In this document: piece by piece, positions 8,228-16,729 of the stretch
Numbering within the stretch: position 1 is the first letter of the stretch
Layout: every line of letters starts with the position of its first letter
Source: Arthrobacter sp. AFG20
GTDB taxonomy: Bacteria > Actinomycetota > Actinomycetes > Actinomycetales > Micrococcaceae
DNA length: 64,000 nucleotides
Direction of reading: 5' to 3'
Assembly: GCF_002892795.1 (NCBI RefSeq)
Contig: NZ_PJMC01000004.1
Coordinates: 301,761 to 365,760 of the forward strand
The notes under the pieces: generated by a model
The model's database searches: none
Told to the model about the DNA's origin: nothing
The model's input: only the letters and a program-made list of their open reading frames with translations
Position numbers and translations under genes: made by a program

Positions 8228-9787
8228 ATGACGGAAACTAAGGTATTCCTCCTGCCCGACCTCGGCGAAGGCCTCACTGAAGCAGAACTCGTGAACTGGC
8301 TTGTGGCAGTGGGCGACGAAATTCACGTGGACCAACCGATCGCCGAAGTGGAAACCGCCAAGTCTGTTGTTGAAGTCCCGTCCCCGTACGCCGGTACAGT
8401 CGCCGAACTGCATGGTGCGCCGGGCCAAACTATGGACGTCGGCAAACCCCTGATCTCGGTGGCCGCGTCGGAATCGCCGGTCGAGCCTGTCGAAACCACC
8501 GAGCCGCCAGTCGAAACGCATGCCCCGCTGGTTGAGCCTGTCGAAACCGAGCATGTGGAAACCAAAGAATCCGCGGCCGCAGAAACCTACCGCACCGAAG
8601 AAAAAGCAGGCTCCGGCAATGTCCTCATCGGTTATGGAACCCCCGGCGGCACTGCAACCGTCCGCCGAACGCGCCCCCGGCGCGCGCAGTCATTGGTTGA
8701 GCATGGTGAAGCCCGCACGCCGCTGGTAGAGCCTGTCGGAACTCAAAGCGCTCACGCCAAGCTCACCACAGCCGCCGACGACGCTCTGCTCTCGCGCACC
8801 CGGGTCCCGGGCAAACTGGGTGCTGTCATCTCACCGCTCGTTCGCCGGATGGCCAGGGAACACGGCGTCGATCTCGGGCACGTGCACGGCTCGGGGGACA
8901 GCGGACTGATCATGCGCCGCGACGTTGAAGCGGTTATCACAAAGCCGGCCAAGGCTGAGCCGATCGAAACCGAACGCCAGCCGTTGGTGGTGCCCGTCGA
9001 AACCCAGCCTGTCGAAAGGCGCGTCTCAACGAATTCGACCAGCGGCGCGGTCGATTCCCGAACTGGCCTCGCCATCACCGGCCGCACTCCCGTCCGTGGT
9101 GTCCGCAAAGCCGTCGCGGCCAACATGGCCCGTAGCCGCTCCGAGATTCCTGAGGCCACAGTGTGGGTTGACGTGGACGCCACCGCGCTGGTGGACCTAC
9201 GCGTCGGACTCAAGAAGGCCGAGCCGCACAACACACCTGGCCTGCTGGCTTTCATCGCCCGTTTTGTCACCGCAGGCTTGAAGAAGTATCCAGTGCTGAA
9301 TACGCGGTTCGTCAGCGGCGAGGACACGTCAGGCGGGGAGTCCCAGGAGATCGTGGGGTTCGACGGGATCAACCTCGGATTCGCAGCGCAAACGGATCGA
9401 GGATTGGTGGTGCCGTCGATCCGAAACGCGGACAGGCTCAGTGCTAAGCAACTAGACGCAGAGATTAAGCGGCTAACCGCCATCGCTCGCGAGGGTAAGG
9501 CAACACCGACGGAACTGGGCAGCGGCACTTTCACCCTGAACAACTACGGCGTGTTCGGCATCGACGGTTCCGCGGCGATCATCAATTACCCGGAGGTGGC
9601 GATTCTGGGCATCGGTCGGATCATAGACAAGCCTTGGGTGGCCGACGGTGAACTCGTCGTCCGCAAAGTCACGGAGCTGACCCTGACCTTTGATCACCGT
9701 GTCTGTGATGGTGGAACAGCTGCCGGGTTCCTTCGCTTCGTGGCCGACGCAATCGAATCCCCAACTTCTTTGCTGGCCGACTTGTAG
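8228..9787 (+). CDS. bkdC: 2-oxoacid dehydrogenase E2 (dihydrolipoamide acyltransferase)
   Basis: Core acyltransferase of the complex, 519 aa. An N-terminal lipoyl domain carries the lipoylated lysine in E-T-A-K-S near residue 45. A long linker (about 85-195) follows, then the peripheral-subunit-binding domain (about 198-237) and the CoA-acyltransferase domain with the catalytic H-R-V-C-D-G near 489-494. The ATG at 8228 starts directly at the lipoyl domain and lies 4 nt after the E1-beta stop; an upstream in-frame extension has no domain. The linker is unusual: it repeats V-E-P-V-E-T and related words because it contains copies of a short palindromic-type DNA repeat (see the repeat entry). 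All catalytic residues are intact. Confidence 0.93.
   Translation: MTETKVFLLPDLGEGLTEAELVNWLVAVGDEIHVDQPIAEVETAKSVVEVPSPYAGTVAELHGAPGQTMDVGKPLISVAASESPVEPVETTEPPVETHAPLVEPVETEHVETKESAAAETYRTEEKAGSGNVLIGYGTPGGTATVRRTRPRRAQSLVEHGEARTPLVEPVGTQSAHAKLTTAADDALLSRTRVPGKLGAVISPLVRRMAREHGVDLGHVHGSGDSGLIMRRDVEAVITKPAKAEPIETERQPLVVPVETQPVERRVSTNSTSGAVDSRTGLAITGRTPVRGVRKAVAANMARSRSEIPEATVWVDVDATALVDLRVGLKKAEPHNTPGLLAFIARFVTAGLKKYPVLNTRFVSGEDTSGGESQEIVGFDGINLGFAAQTDRGLVVPSIRNADRLSAKQLDAEIKRLTAIAREGKATPTELGSGTFTLNNYGVFGIDGSAAIINYPEVAILGIGRIIDKPWVADGELVVRKVTELTLTFDHRVCDGGTAAGFLRFVADAIESPTSLLADL
8479..9020 (+). repeat. short interspersed repeat within E2 linker coding sequence
   Basis: At least five copies or variants of a word close to GGTTGAGCCTGTCGAAACC occur in this segment: 8479-8497, 8528-8548, 8723-8742, 8954-8971 and 8983-9020. 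They are read in frame as V-E-P-V-E-T-like peptides. I recall related words (GGTTTCGACAAGCTCAACC and its complement) as REP-like elements dispersed in actinobacterial genomes; this was not searched. Confidence 0.7.
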
Positions 9788-9814
9788 GACGGAAATCGCC
9801 CGTACCCCTTCTCG

Positions 9815-9853
9815 GACCTTCGCCGTCGCGTATCGGTTGCGGCGGCGAAGGTC
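9815..9853 (+). terminator. strong hairpin after the dehydrogenase operon
   Basis: A 15-bp stem (GACCTTCGCCGTCGC at 9815-9829 pairing with 9839-9853, one G-U wobble) encloses a 9-nt loop, 28 bp after the E2 stop. There is no T-run, as is common in high-GC actinobacterial terminators. Confidence 0.65.
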
Positions 9854-9861
9854 AACGCATC

Positions 9862-9996
9862 CTATGGCGTCGTATCCGAATGATCACTGCAGCGGACAGA
9901 GGCCAGTAGGCGGCCGCCGTCGTCGCTATACGACGTGACGTGGTTGGTGATCGCGTTGCAAATGTCACAGTAGTGCCTGTGTTGTTTAGTCCCCAT
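9862..9996 (-). CDS. possible tiny Cys/His-rich protein
   Basis: A 44-codon frame reading M-G-T-K-Q-H-R-H-Y-C-D-I-C then, about 24 residues later, V-R-C-S-D-H-S. The C-x2-C plus a second C/H group is reminiscent of a minimal zinc ribbon. No good ribosome binding site precedes the ATG, and the frame remains open upstream, so the start and the reality of the gene are both uncertain. It lies antisense in the gap between the dehydrogenase operon and the hydrolase gene. Confidence 0.3.
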   Translation of the reverse strand: MGTKQHRHYCDICNAITNHVTSYSDDGGRLLASVRCSDHSDTTP

Positions 9997-10171
9997 GTGC
10001 AGATCATACCCAGCAGGGCATTTCCATTGAGTAAATTCAGGCCTGGGGCCGGTGATCGCCGCCTGGAGCGGCAAACCAAGTCCCTGATGGCAAACCAAGT
10101 CCCCGATATTGCCAGATGGGTAGAATCGAGGCCTGAAGACCGCAGATGCTTCCCAGGTGTACGGAGAACGA

Positions 10172-10987
10172 ATGTCACGATGGCTCGATGTCGGCACTGA
10201 CAACTATGTGCTGGCGACTGAAGGTTCAAAGCTCAATACCGGCCTGATCCTGGGGACCGAGCGGGCCATGGTCATCGACACCGGTTGCGGGCCCCGTCAA
10301 GGAAAGGAAATCCTGGACGCCGTCCGGGAGAAGACCCCGCTGCCCCTCGTCGTCGTGAACACCCACGCCCACTACGACCACTTCTTCGGAAATGCGGTCT
10401 TCGCGGAGGCCGGTGTCGAGGAGTTCTGGGCGCACGAGAACTGTGCCGAGGAGATCGGCGAAAACGGCGACGCGCAGCGCAGCGAGGTCACCGGGATCGA
10501 GCCTGAGATGGCCGCCGGCGAGGGCGAGAATGTAGAGATCGTGGTCCCAAACGCCATTGTCCGGGACCAGCCGGTGCTCGTGGACCTCGGCGGGCAGATT
10601 GTCACCCTCTTCTACCTGGGCCGTGGGCACACCGATGGCGATCTCCTCGTGGGAACCACCACCACCCTGTTCGCCGGCGACCTCGTGGAGCAGGGCTCGC
10701 ACCCGTCTTTTGAAGACGCTTATCCGGAGGAGTGGGCCGACGCCCTGCGGCACCTCTCCGCGCTCCGGCACCGCTACGAGTTCCTGGTGCCCGGCCACGG
10801 CGAACCGTGCAGTGACCGGTTCGTGAAGACCATGGCGGACACCATGACCACGGCGGTACGGCAGGCCCGGCAGTCCATCCGCGACACCCCCGCAGACGCC
10901 ACCAAGGCCATCCCCGTGCTGCCGTACGGGCCGGAGCAGTCACGGTGGTTCATCAAGCGGCTGCAGGAGACCCGAGCGCAGCACTGA
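10172..10987 (+). CDS. metallo-beta-lactamase-fold hydrolase
   Basis: A 271-aa soluble dinuclear-metal hydrolase. The metal ligands are all visible: H-A-H-Y-D-H at 65-70, His153 in G-R-G-H-T-D-G-D, Asp170 in F-A-G-D, and His209 in V-P-G-H-G-E-P. This set fits the glyoxalase II/class B-like superfamily. The final helical segment ends in R-W-F-I-K-R-L-Q-E. I chose the ATG at 10172, preceded by A-C-G-G-A-G-A-A, rather than the GTG at 10157. It stands alone between long gaps. Substrate unknown; there is no signal peptide, so a secreted beta-lactamase is unlikely. Confidence 0.88.
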   Translation: MSRWLDVGTDNYVLATEGSKLNTGLILGTERAMVIDTGCGPRQGKEILDAVREKTPLPLVVVNTHAHYDHFFGNAVFAEAGVEEFWAHENCAEEIGENGDAQRSEVTGIEPEMAAGEGENVEIVVPNAIVRDQPVLVDLGGQIVTLFYLGRGHTDGDLLVGTTTTLFAGDLVEQGSHPSFEDAYPEEWADALRHLSALRHRYEFLVPGHGEPCSDRFVKTMADTMTTAVRQARQSIRDTPADATKAIPVLPYGPEQSRWFIKRLQETRAQH

Positions 10988-11081
10988 GCCGAGTACTGCC
11001 TGCCGTCCGGGTACCGCATGCCCGGAAACACAGGTAGTGACTACGCTATCGGCAGGCCGCAGACGTCCATAGTTTTGGGTC

Positions 11082-11345
11082 ATGAAGACCGGAATCAGCG
11101 CAGCTATCCGCCGTTTCATCGAGCAGAACATCGTTGGCGATGACCCGCTCCCCGAACGCTCCTGGCTTGACCAGCAGGATATGCCCCTTGTGCAGAAGCC
11201 CGCTGTGGAGGCGGTGGCAGGGCGGCCGGTGGAGCCGCTCCCGCCGCTTCCTGGCCGTCACGCCGAGCATGGCCGGCGCCCTCAGCGACTGCGCCAAAGG
11301 TTGCGCGGCCATAACGCAGCCAGTCATCGCGGGGACGGCGGCTAG
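11082..11345 (+). CDS. possible small hypothetical protein, perhaps frameshifted
   Basis: The frame opens M-K-T-G-I-S-A-A-I-R-R-F-I-E-Q-N-I-V, which looks like a genuine amphipathic N-terminus for about 33 residues. It then turns into Pro/Arg/Gly-rich sequence typical of a wrong frame. A frameshift near 11180 would explain this. No family is recognised. Confidence is low. Confidence 0.3.
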   Translation: MKTGISAAIRRFIEQNIVGDDPLPERSWLDQQDMPLVQKPAVEAVAGRPVEPLPPLPGRHAEHGRRPQRLRQRLRGHNAASHRGDGG

Positions 11346-11435
11346 GCCTGTTTCCGCTTGGAAGCCGGTACATCTTGATCGAACCTTGAGGTTCGCTTGC
11401 GCTTTCCTTGAGTTTCCGCCCGTAGCGTCTCCGCT

Positions 11436-11579
11436 ATGGAATCTCGTGGGGGAGGCCGGTACGGTCGGGACTCGCGGCGGGATGTTCGCCGCCGTCAGCT
11501 TCGCGTGATGTCCTACGTTGGGCTAGCGGCTCTGGCAGGGGCGACTGTGGTGGTAGTGATGCTGGCCCTCCGCCGATAG
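11436..11579 (+). CDS. micro-membrane protein, Arg-rich N-terminus (family copy 1)
   Basis: A 47-aa protein with a strongly basic N-terminal half (R-D-S-R-R-D-V-R-R-R-Q-L-R) followed by a single membrane helix, L-A-A-L-A-G-A-T-V-V-V-V-M-L-A-L, and a short basic end. It aligns with the 44-aa protein at 22491 (S-Y-x-G-L-A-x-L-x-x-A-T-x-x-V-V-x-L-A-L) and more loosely with the 39-aa protein at 11925. The 14 bases before both ATGs are also alike (TAGCGTC then ATGG). Conservation of sequence and context between copies argues that these tiny frames are real. Topology would be N-in, C-out. Function unknown. Confidence 0.6.
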   Translation: MESRGGGRYGRDSRRDVRRRQLRVMSYVGLAALAGATVVVVMLALRR

Positions 11580-11775
11580 GGAAAAGCACGAAACGCAGCA
11601 ATAGTTGAATAGTGGCTGCAGTAAATGGGCGTGTCCGGTTGGACAGCGCCCTAGACTGCTAAGTAGGCTGACGAGCGATCCAAAAAAATGGGGGTCCATT
11701 CCCAGCCCCTTTGGCGCGCCGGAGCATAGTCGTTCTGGTGTGCCGAAGGTGCTGCCGCTTACGGAGGTCTCAACC

Positions 11776-11922
11776 GTGGCTGTCACCGATTTTGTTCTCG
11801 CGCTGTCCGGCCTGCTGGGCAGCCTGCTGGTCCCGTTCGCCGGGCTCTACTGGATGCTCCGGCTCAAGCGAAGGGCCGTTGCGCCGGCGGCAGCCGTGCC
11901 GGTTCCGGCGCGGGTGAAGTAG
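11776..11922 (+). CDS. micro-membrane protein, hydrophobic N-terminus
   Basis: A 48-aa protein: M-A-V-T-D-F-V-L-A-L-S-G-L-L-G-S-L-L then V-P-F-A-G-L-Y-W-M-L-R-L-K-R-R and an Ala/Pro/Val tail. One membrane helix is followed by a basic stop-transfer, the opposite orientation from the Arg-first family. The GTG start is preceded by a good G-G-A-G-G at 11763-11767. It sits 2 nt before the next micro-gene, so the two are probably translationally coupled. A comparable pair occurs at 22301/22491. Confidence 0.6.
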   Translation: MAVTDFVLALSGLLGSLLVPFAGLYWMLRLKRRAVAPAAAVPVPARVK

Positions 11923-11924
11923 CC

Positions 11925-12044
11925 GTGCCCTACGTAGACATCAACCCGCATCGCAGCCGGCCCAAATGGTGGGGTTACGTGGGGCTGAGTATCCTGCTGG
12001 TGATCACTGCTGCCGTTGTCGCGGCTGCCCTCACCCAAGGATGA
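11925..12044 (+). CDS. micro-membrane protein (family copy 2)
   Basis: A 39-aa protein with GTG start, reading V-P-Y-V-D-I-N-P-H-R-S-R-P-K-W-W-G-Y-V-G-L then a membrane helix I-L-L-V-I-T-A-A-V-V-A-A-A-L. The G-Y-V-G-L-S-x-L-x-x-x-T-A-A-V-V pattern matches the copies at 11436 and 22491. It starts 2 nt after the preceding stop and has no good ribosome binding site of its own, consistent with coupling. Function unknown. Confidence 0.55.
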   Translation: MPYVDINPHRSRPKWWGYVGLSILLVITAAVVAAALTQG

Positions 12045-12187
12045 ATCCGGCTTGCTCTGGCCCGCCAGGGGCGGGCGACCACGGATGGTGACCGACAGGT
12101 CCTCGTTGGGCACCTAGAATGGTTGCTTGAACCAAGCCAATCGACCACCGCAGCGGGACGCCGCTGCGAGTCCCGGGGGACTGAACC

Positions 12188-13429
12188 ATGCCTGAACCAG
12201 CGGATAACCGATTAGCCGAGGCCGATACCGACGAGGCGCAGCCCGAGCTCCGCCGCCGCTTCCGCCGCCGAAACGACGACGGCTCCGACGCCTGGACAGG
12301 AACCTTCCCCGCCGTGACACCTGAACCCACAGCACCGCCGCTTCCCGTCCGTAGCTCGTCTTGGGCGGAGGCGGCGGCCGTTGCCGACGCGCTGTCTGAT
12401 GCGCCCCCTGCCGCGGCCACACCCCCGGCGCCGGTCCGCCAGCCGGCGGGAGCGCCGCCGTCGCGCGTTCCCGAAAGCCTCCCGGAACCTGAGGTGCCGG
12501 CGGCGGACGCGACCGCATTGCCGACGTCGTTCGTCCGCGAGCAGAAGCCTCGTCCCAAGAAGGGCTTCCGCGGCTTCCTGTACCGGGCCACCGGGGGCGC
12601 CTGGAACATGGGCCCGAGCGCGCTGGAGCGCGAGGAGGATGAGCTGGCCCGCCGGATCTCGCGCCAGCTGCAGGGCAGCTTCAACACCGCCGTGCTCAGC
12701 CTCAAGGGCGGCATCGGCAAGACTTCCACCACTGTGGGGGTCGGCCTGACGCTGGCTGAGTTCCGCGGCGACCCGCCGTGCGCCATCGACGCGAACCCCG
12801 ACTCCGGTGACCTTGTGGAGCGCGCCCTCGGCGAGGGCATCTACCAGAAGGCGACCCCTCGTACCATCACGGACCTGCTCAAGAACATCGAGTCGGTCAG
12901 TTCGCTCACTGAGCTGTCACGGTACATGCACCACTCCGGCCGGCTGCATCTTATCGCCGGCGAGCAGGACCCCGAAGTGTCCGATTCGCTCACGGCGGAG
13001 GAATATCTGCGCATCCGCAAGCTCATCTCCAGCTACTACTCAGTGGCGCTGACCGACTGCGGCACCGGCGTGACGCACAACGCGATGAGCGGCATCCTGC
13101 AGTCGGCGGACAACCTGATCATCGCCGCCGGCTACGCGGTGAGTGGCGCCAAGCGCGCCCGCAGTACCCTGCAGTGGCTGGCCGGTCACGGCTACGAGGA
13201 GCTCGCCCGCAACGCGATCGTGGTCATCACGGACAAGGACGAGGTGTCCTCCCGCGTGGACAAGGACGCCATCGAGGAGCACCTTGCCGGCATGTGCCGT
13301 GAGCTGATCGCCGTGCCACACGACAGGGGAGTGGCCGACGGTGACTTGGTGACCCTCGACCATCTGAAGCCGGAGACGCGCCGGGCGTACAAGGAGATCG
13401 CTGCGGCCATTGTTGACGGGTACCGGTAG
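12188..13429 (+). CDS. MinD/ParA-like P-loop ATPase with long disordered N-terminus
   Basis: A 413-aa protein. Residues 1-135 are Pro/Ala/Glu/Arg-rich and probably disordered. The ATPase domain follows with a deviant Walker A, K-G-G-I-G-K-T-S at about 174-181, then C-A-I-D-A-N-P-D-S-G-D and the switch region A-L-T-D-C-G-T-G. This layout resembles the MinD-like ATPases of actinobacterial type VII (ESX/EspI-like) or polar-organisation systems, but no ESX genes are visible here. An O-antigen-type polymerase follows at 13570, so a role in surface-polymer localisation is possible. Degenerate fragments of this gene recur at 17070-17303 and 27873-27963. Confidence 0.85.
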   Translation: MPEPADNRLAEADTDEAQPELRRRFRRRNDDGSDAWTGTFPAVTPEPTAPPLPVRSSSWAEAAAVADALSDAPPAAATPPAPVRQPAGAPPSRVPESLPEPEVPAADATALPTSFVREQKPRPKKGFRGFLYRATGGAWNMGPSALEREEDELARRISRQLQGSFNTAVLSLKGGIGKTSTTVGVGLTLAEFRGDPPCAIDANPDSGDLVERALGEGIYQKATPRTITDLLKNIESVSSLTELSRYMHHSGRLHLIAGEQDPEVSDSLTAEEYLRIRKLISSYYSVALTDCGTGVTHNAMSGILQSADNLIIAAGYAVSGAKRARSTLQWLAGHGYEELARNAIVVITDKDEVSSRVDKDAIEEHLAGMCRELIAVPHDRGVADGDLVTLDHLKPETRRAYKEIAAAIVDGYR

Positions 13430-13569
13430 GGCCGATTTATCGGTTGCCCTAACACGACCATGCTGACTCCTCTCGGCAGGGTCACCGGCTGAGTCAGCGT
13501 ATGGGCGGGCACTCATCGTCTTACGTGCCCGGTAGAATCCTTTGATATGGCATATTGGGGGACTGGCGG

Positions 13570-14973
13570 ATGATCAACTCACTGGGCACTATCCGACCGC
13601 AAACAACGCTCTTGGACCTGATCGCGCCCGTACTCATAGTTCTGACGGGCTTTCTGACGCCGATCCTGATCTCATCCAGTATCGACACTTGGTCAACGTG
13701 GGTCGTGATCGTTCTTATCGTTGCGATGTATGCCGGGTGCAGGTTAAGTCTTTTGGCAGTCAATGGGCGCGGTAGAACTGTTCAACTGTTCTTCTGGATC
13801 TATATCTACTTCTTTGCCGGTCTTGCCCCGCTCGCGCAGATTGGCGAGGACACATGGCCTTGGCCGTCCGATGTCAGTGAATCTGCTGGTAGTACGGCCG
13901 CTATGGTCCTCGTCGTCACGCTCGCCGGGTACGAGGCTGGAAGGTTTGTTCAGTCTCGAAGGCCGGTGCCGGAGTCCGTGAGGGCGCCGCGGGAGCTGTC
14001 TTCTAGGCGCATGGCATTAGTCATCCCGGTTGCTGTGGCACTTTGCCTCGCCCAGGTCTTACGGATCGGGCCGGAGACACTGCTGAGCAGCCGTGAGTCA
14101 ATTGGTACCCTCATCGCGGCGACGGGTGGCGCTGACGCCCGAGCAAGTGCGGGGCTTTCGTCTGCTGCCTTGATCAGTGCCTCATTTGTTCCCGCCTATC
14201 TGATGATTACGGCCAAGCGTAACCGGATCATCAAGGGCTGGGGCCTCACCTCCCTCGTGGTGATATGCCTCGCCCTTTTTGCCTCGAACCCGGCGGCGTC
14301 AGCCCGGTACGTGACGATAAGCGTCTGGGTAGGGTTGCTGCTTGCTATGCTGTGGCCGCTCACTCGCCGGACGTTTTTCACTCTGGCACTGGGCGTCGTG
14401 CTGGGACTGCTGGTGCTCTTCCCGGCTCTAAATGTCTTCCGGCGGGAAGGAGCCCGGTCCACGGCTTCGGATTCCCTTACGGGCACGCTGGTGCAGGGAG
14501 ACTACGACTCTTTCCAACAGATCGCGAACACTGTGGACTACGTCACTGTTCATGGCCATACCTGGGGACACCAGGTTCTTTCGGCGCTCCTATTCTGGGT
14601 CCCGCGGTCTTTCTGGTCTGACAAAGGTTTCGATACCGGGCAGATCGTAGCGCAGGACAAAGGATATGACTTCACGAACCTGTCTGCTCCACTGCCGGCT
14701 GAGATGTACATCGACGGTGGATTCGTATTGGTCGCCACGTTCTTCGTCTTTTACGGAGCTGTCACTGTCTGGGCGGAAAGGCAAGCTCAACTGCCGCTCA
14801 GGGAACGTGGCTTCATGGGCCTGCTTGTGCCGGTGTTCTCGGTTTACCAGGTCATCATGCTGCGCGGTTCGCTACTTCAGTCGATGGGGCAGATCATGGT
14901 AGTTGCCCTGATCTTGTGGCTCTGTACTAAACGGAGCATGCGTGACGAGGAACCTACCGAGCCAGCGCTGTAG
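13570..14973 (+). CDS. Wzy-like polysaccharide polymerase (polytopic membrane protein)
   Basis: About 467 aa with roughly ten or more hydrophobic helices and a large extracytoplasmic loop between about residues 280 and 390 containing R-R-E-G-A-R, H-G-H-T-W-G and P-R-S-F-W-S-D. This is the architecture of O-antigen/repeat-unit polymerases that join lipid-linked oligosaccharides outside the membrane. I chose ATG 13570, with G-G-G-G-G-A about 8 nt upstream, over the TTG at 13555. Wzy proteins are poorly conserved, so the assignment rests on topology, loop composition and the neighbouring acyltransferase and BY-kinase genes. Confidence 0.8.
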   Translation: MINSLGTIRPQTTLLDLIAPVLIVLTGFLTPILISSSIDTWSTWVVIVLIVAMYAGCRLSLLAVNGRGRTVQLFFWIYIYFFAGLAPLAQIGEDTWPWPSDVSESAGSTAAMVLVVTLAGYEAGRFVQSRRPVPESVRAPRELSSRRMALVIPVAVALCLAQVLRIGPETLLSSRESIGTLIAATGGADARASAGLSSAALISASFVPAYLMITAKRNRIIKGWGLTSLVVICLALFASNPAASARYVTISVWVGLLLAMLWPLTRRTFFTLALGVVLGLLVLFPALNVFRREGARSTASDSLTGTLVQGDYDSFQQIANTVDYVTVHGHTWGHQVLSALLFWVPRSFWSDKGFDTGQIVAQDKGYDFTNLSAPLPAEMYIDGGFVLVATFFVFYGAVTVWAERQAQLPLRERGFMGLLVPVFSVYQVIMLRGSLLQSMGQIMVVALILWLCTKRSMRDEEPTEPAL

Positions 14974-15361
14974 CGGATTCCTTAGCCCAACATGTTGAGC
15001 CGAAGCCTGGGTTCCACAGCATCCCCAGCCCATAGTGTCCACGAAGGCCGCCCCCAGGAACTAGGCTGACGCATCGGGGATGATTCGACATGGGAAAGAT
15101 GATCGCCGCCCGTCGTGCCGAGGAGACGCGGAAATTCCGCGTTACCCTAGTCGCTCGTGGACGAAACGTGGGAGGCGGGCCGTGCAAAGGCGAACCGGGT
15201 TCGGGCAACAGAAATTTGGGCTCCAAGGTTGTCCAAGAATTCTGAGTTCGAGTCGCACCATGGGGGATCCGGACCTTGATCCTATCCAGCAGGAACAGGC
15301 CGGCATGCGCCGACACAGAGGGACACAAAAGATGCTCCTCTGGGGCAGATAGAATGTCGGC
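14974..15361. other. 388-bp gap
   Basis: No convincing gene. Overlapping short frames exist on both strands, but none shows a domain or ribosome binding site. The stretch separates the polymerase from the acyltransferase and probably carries the latter's promoter. Confidence 0.4.
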
Positions 15362-16537
15362 ATGGGGGTTAAATCTGAGAACGCCGCGCTGAACGTCGTC
15401 CGCACTGTTTCCGCACTTTTGGTGGTGATTGGGCACGCCCGTGGTTGGCTATTCGTGCCTCTCGAACAAGTTGACGGATCAGTCGCCCTCAAGGCCTTGT
15501 ACGCTATGACGAGCATCGGGCACGGAGCCGTTTTGGTGTTCTTTGTTTTGAGTGGTTATTTTGTCGGGGGCAGTGTTATCAAGGCTTCTCGGGGAGGGTA
15601 CTTCTCTTGGAAGGCGTACGGCATCACGCGACTCGTCCGCCTCTGGATCGTGCTCGCTCCAGCGCTAATTCTGACCCTTGTGCTGGATTTCTTGGGTCGA
15701 ACATTCTTTGCCGGCTCTAGTCGCTTTGGGCCGGCGAGTGATGCAACACTTCACACAGCCCCCCTGACTGCTGTGGGGAACTTACTCTTTCTCCAACCCA
15801 CCTATGTGCCAACGCTGGGCACCAACGGGGCACTCTGGTCACTGACGTTTGAATTCGCCTATTACTTGCTCTTCCCGATCATCGTTCTAGGCGTCGTACG
15901 AGGGGCTGGATGGCCGCGTTACGCCTCGGCAGCCTTGGCGCTGATGCTGTGCGTCTTCTTCGGAGTCAACGTCATCATCCTGTTTTCCGCTTGGCTGCTT
16001 GGAGCACTGCTTGCGGCGCAACAGCACCACGTTGTCAGCATCGTGGCTGCTTGGCGTCCCTCAGTCCGCGTCTCGGCTCGTTTTGTAGCGGTTGGCATGC
16101 TGTTGGCGGCAATGCTTGCCGACAAGATCAGTGGAGGCAGCCCAGACTACGCGCCGCCGGCAACGTTTGTCGTTGCGTTGATGGGCGCGATCGTAGTTGG
16201 ACTGCTCCTGCCTGACCCGAAGCCTGGCAGCGTTGTAGGCAGGCTCACGGTCAGCTCGCTAGGTGGGCTCGCACCCTCTTCCTACTCGCTTTATGCCATG
16301 CATCTGCCCCTGCTGACTCTACTTGCGGTGGTCCTGAGCCGCGATGGTGTGACTGGGTCGTGGGGCCCTTCTCCACTGAACTGGTGCCTGTTGGCTGTCG
16401 TTGTCGCCGTGTTGGTTTTGGCCGGGTGGGCATTCGCGCAGGCCACCGAACGGCACACCAAGAAGCTGACCCGATGGATACTAGCTCTGACTGCTGTTCA
16501 AGGGGGCGAAACGCGTCCGAGTGAAGTTCACAGCTAA
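15362..16537 (+). CDS. acyltransferase family 3 membrane protein (OatA/ExoZ type)
   Basis: A 391-aa integral membrane O-acyltransferase predicted to modify a surface glycan. The family signature is clear: N-V-V-R-T-V-S-A-L-L-V-V-I-G-H-A-R with the conserved His, F-F-V-L-S-G-Y-F-V-G, then R-L-V-R-L-W-I and L-W-S-L-T-F-E-F, followed by about seven further helices. It is only distantly related to the acyltransferase at 31711, so the two probably act on different substrates. Downstream are decayed gene fragments rather than an operon partner. Confidence 0.88.
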   Translation: MGVKSENAALNVVRTVSALLVVIGHARGWLFVPLEQVDGSVALKALYAMTSIGHGAVLVFFVLSGYFVGGSVIKASRGGYFSWKAYGITRLVRLWIVLAPALILTLVLDFLGRTFFAGSSRFGPASDATLHTAPLTAVGNLLFLQPTYVPTLGTNGALWSLTFEFAYYLLFPIIVLGVVRGAGWPRYASAALALMLCVFFGVNVIILFSAWLLGALLAAQQHHVVSIVAAWRPSVRVSARFVAVGMLLAAMLADKISGGSPDYAPPATFVVALMGAIVVGLLLPDPKPGSVVGRLTVSSLGGLAPSSYSLYAMHLPLLTLLAVVLSRDGVTGSWGPSPLNWCLLAVVVAVLVLAGWAFAQATERHTKKLTRWILALTAVQGGETRPSEVHS

Positions 16538-16573
16538 GGGTAGTTGGTCATCGCAAGCTGACTCGGGAAAGGG

Positions 16574-16716
16574 ATGAACGTTTCGCGCACCCGGTGGATT
16601 CACTGACAGGACTGCGGTTCATCGCCGCATGCTCGTGGTCCTGTATCACGCGTCGGTGACGATGGTGCCCGAAATGTATCCGCTGGTGTCCACGGGGCAG
16701 ACCGGTGTGACGTTCG
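16574..16716 (+). pseudogene. 5' fragment of acyltransferase gene (copy of 31711 start)
   Basis: About 143 bp closely match the first 143 bp of the intact acyltransferase at 31711, beginning at ATGAACGTTTCGCGCACCCG. Small deletions (for example one base in G-G-C-T-G-G and three in G-C-C-G-C-C-A-T-G) destroy the frame, and similarity ends at G-T-G-A-C-G-T-T-C. It is a non-functional partial duplicate. A second fragment is at 25169. Confidence 0.85.
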
Positions 16717-16729
16717 TGCCAGCGGGCCG

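Noticed and set aside
12031..12840. 269-codon minus-strand frame opposite the ParA-like gene
   Set aside because: Ser/Arg/Gly-rich shadow with no ribosome binding site; the sense gene has an intact Walker A.
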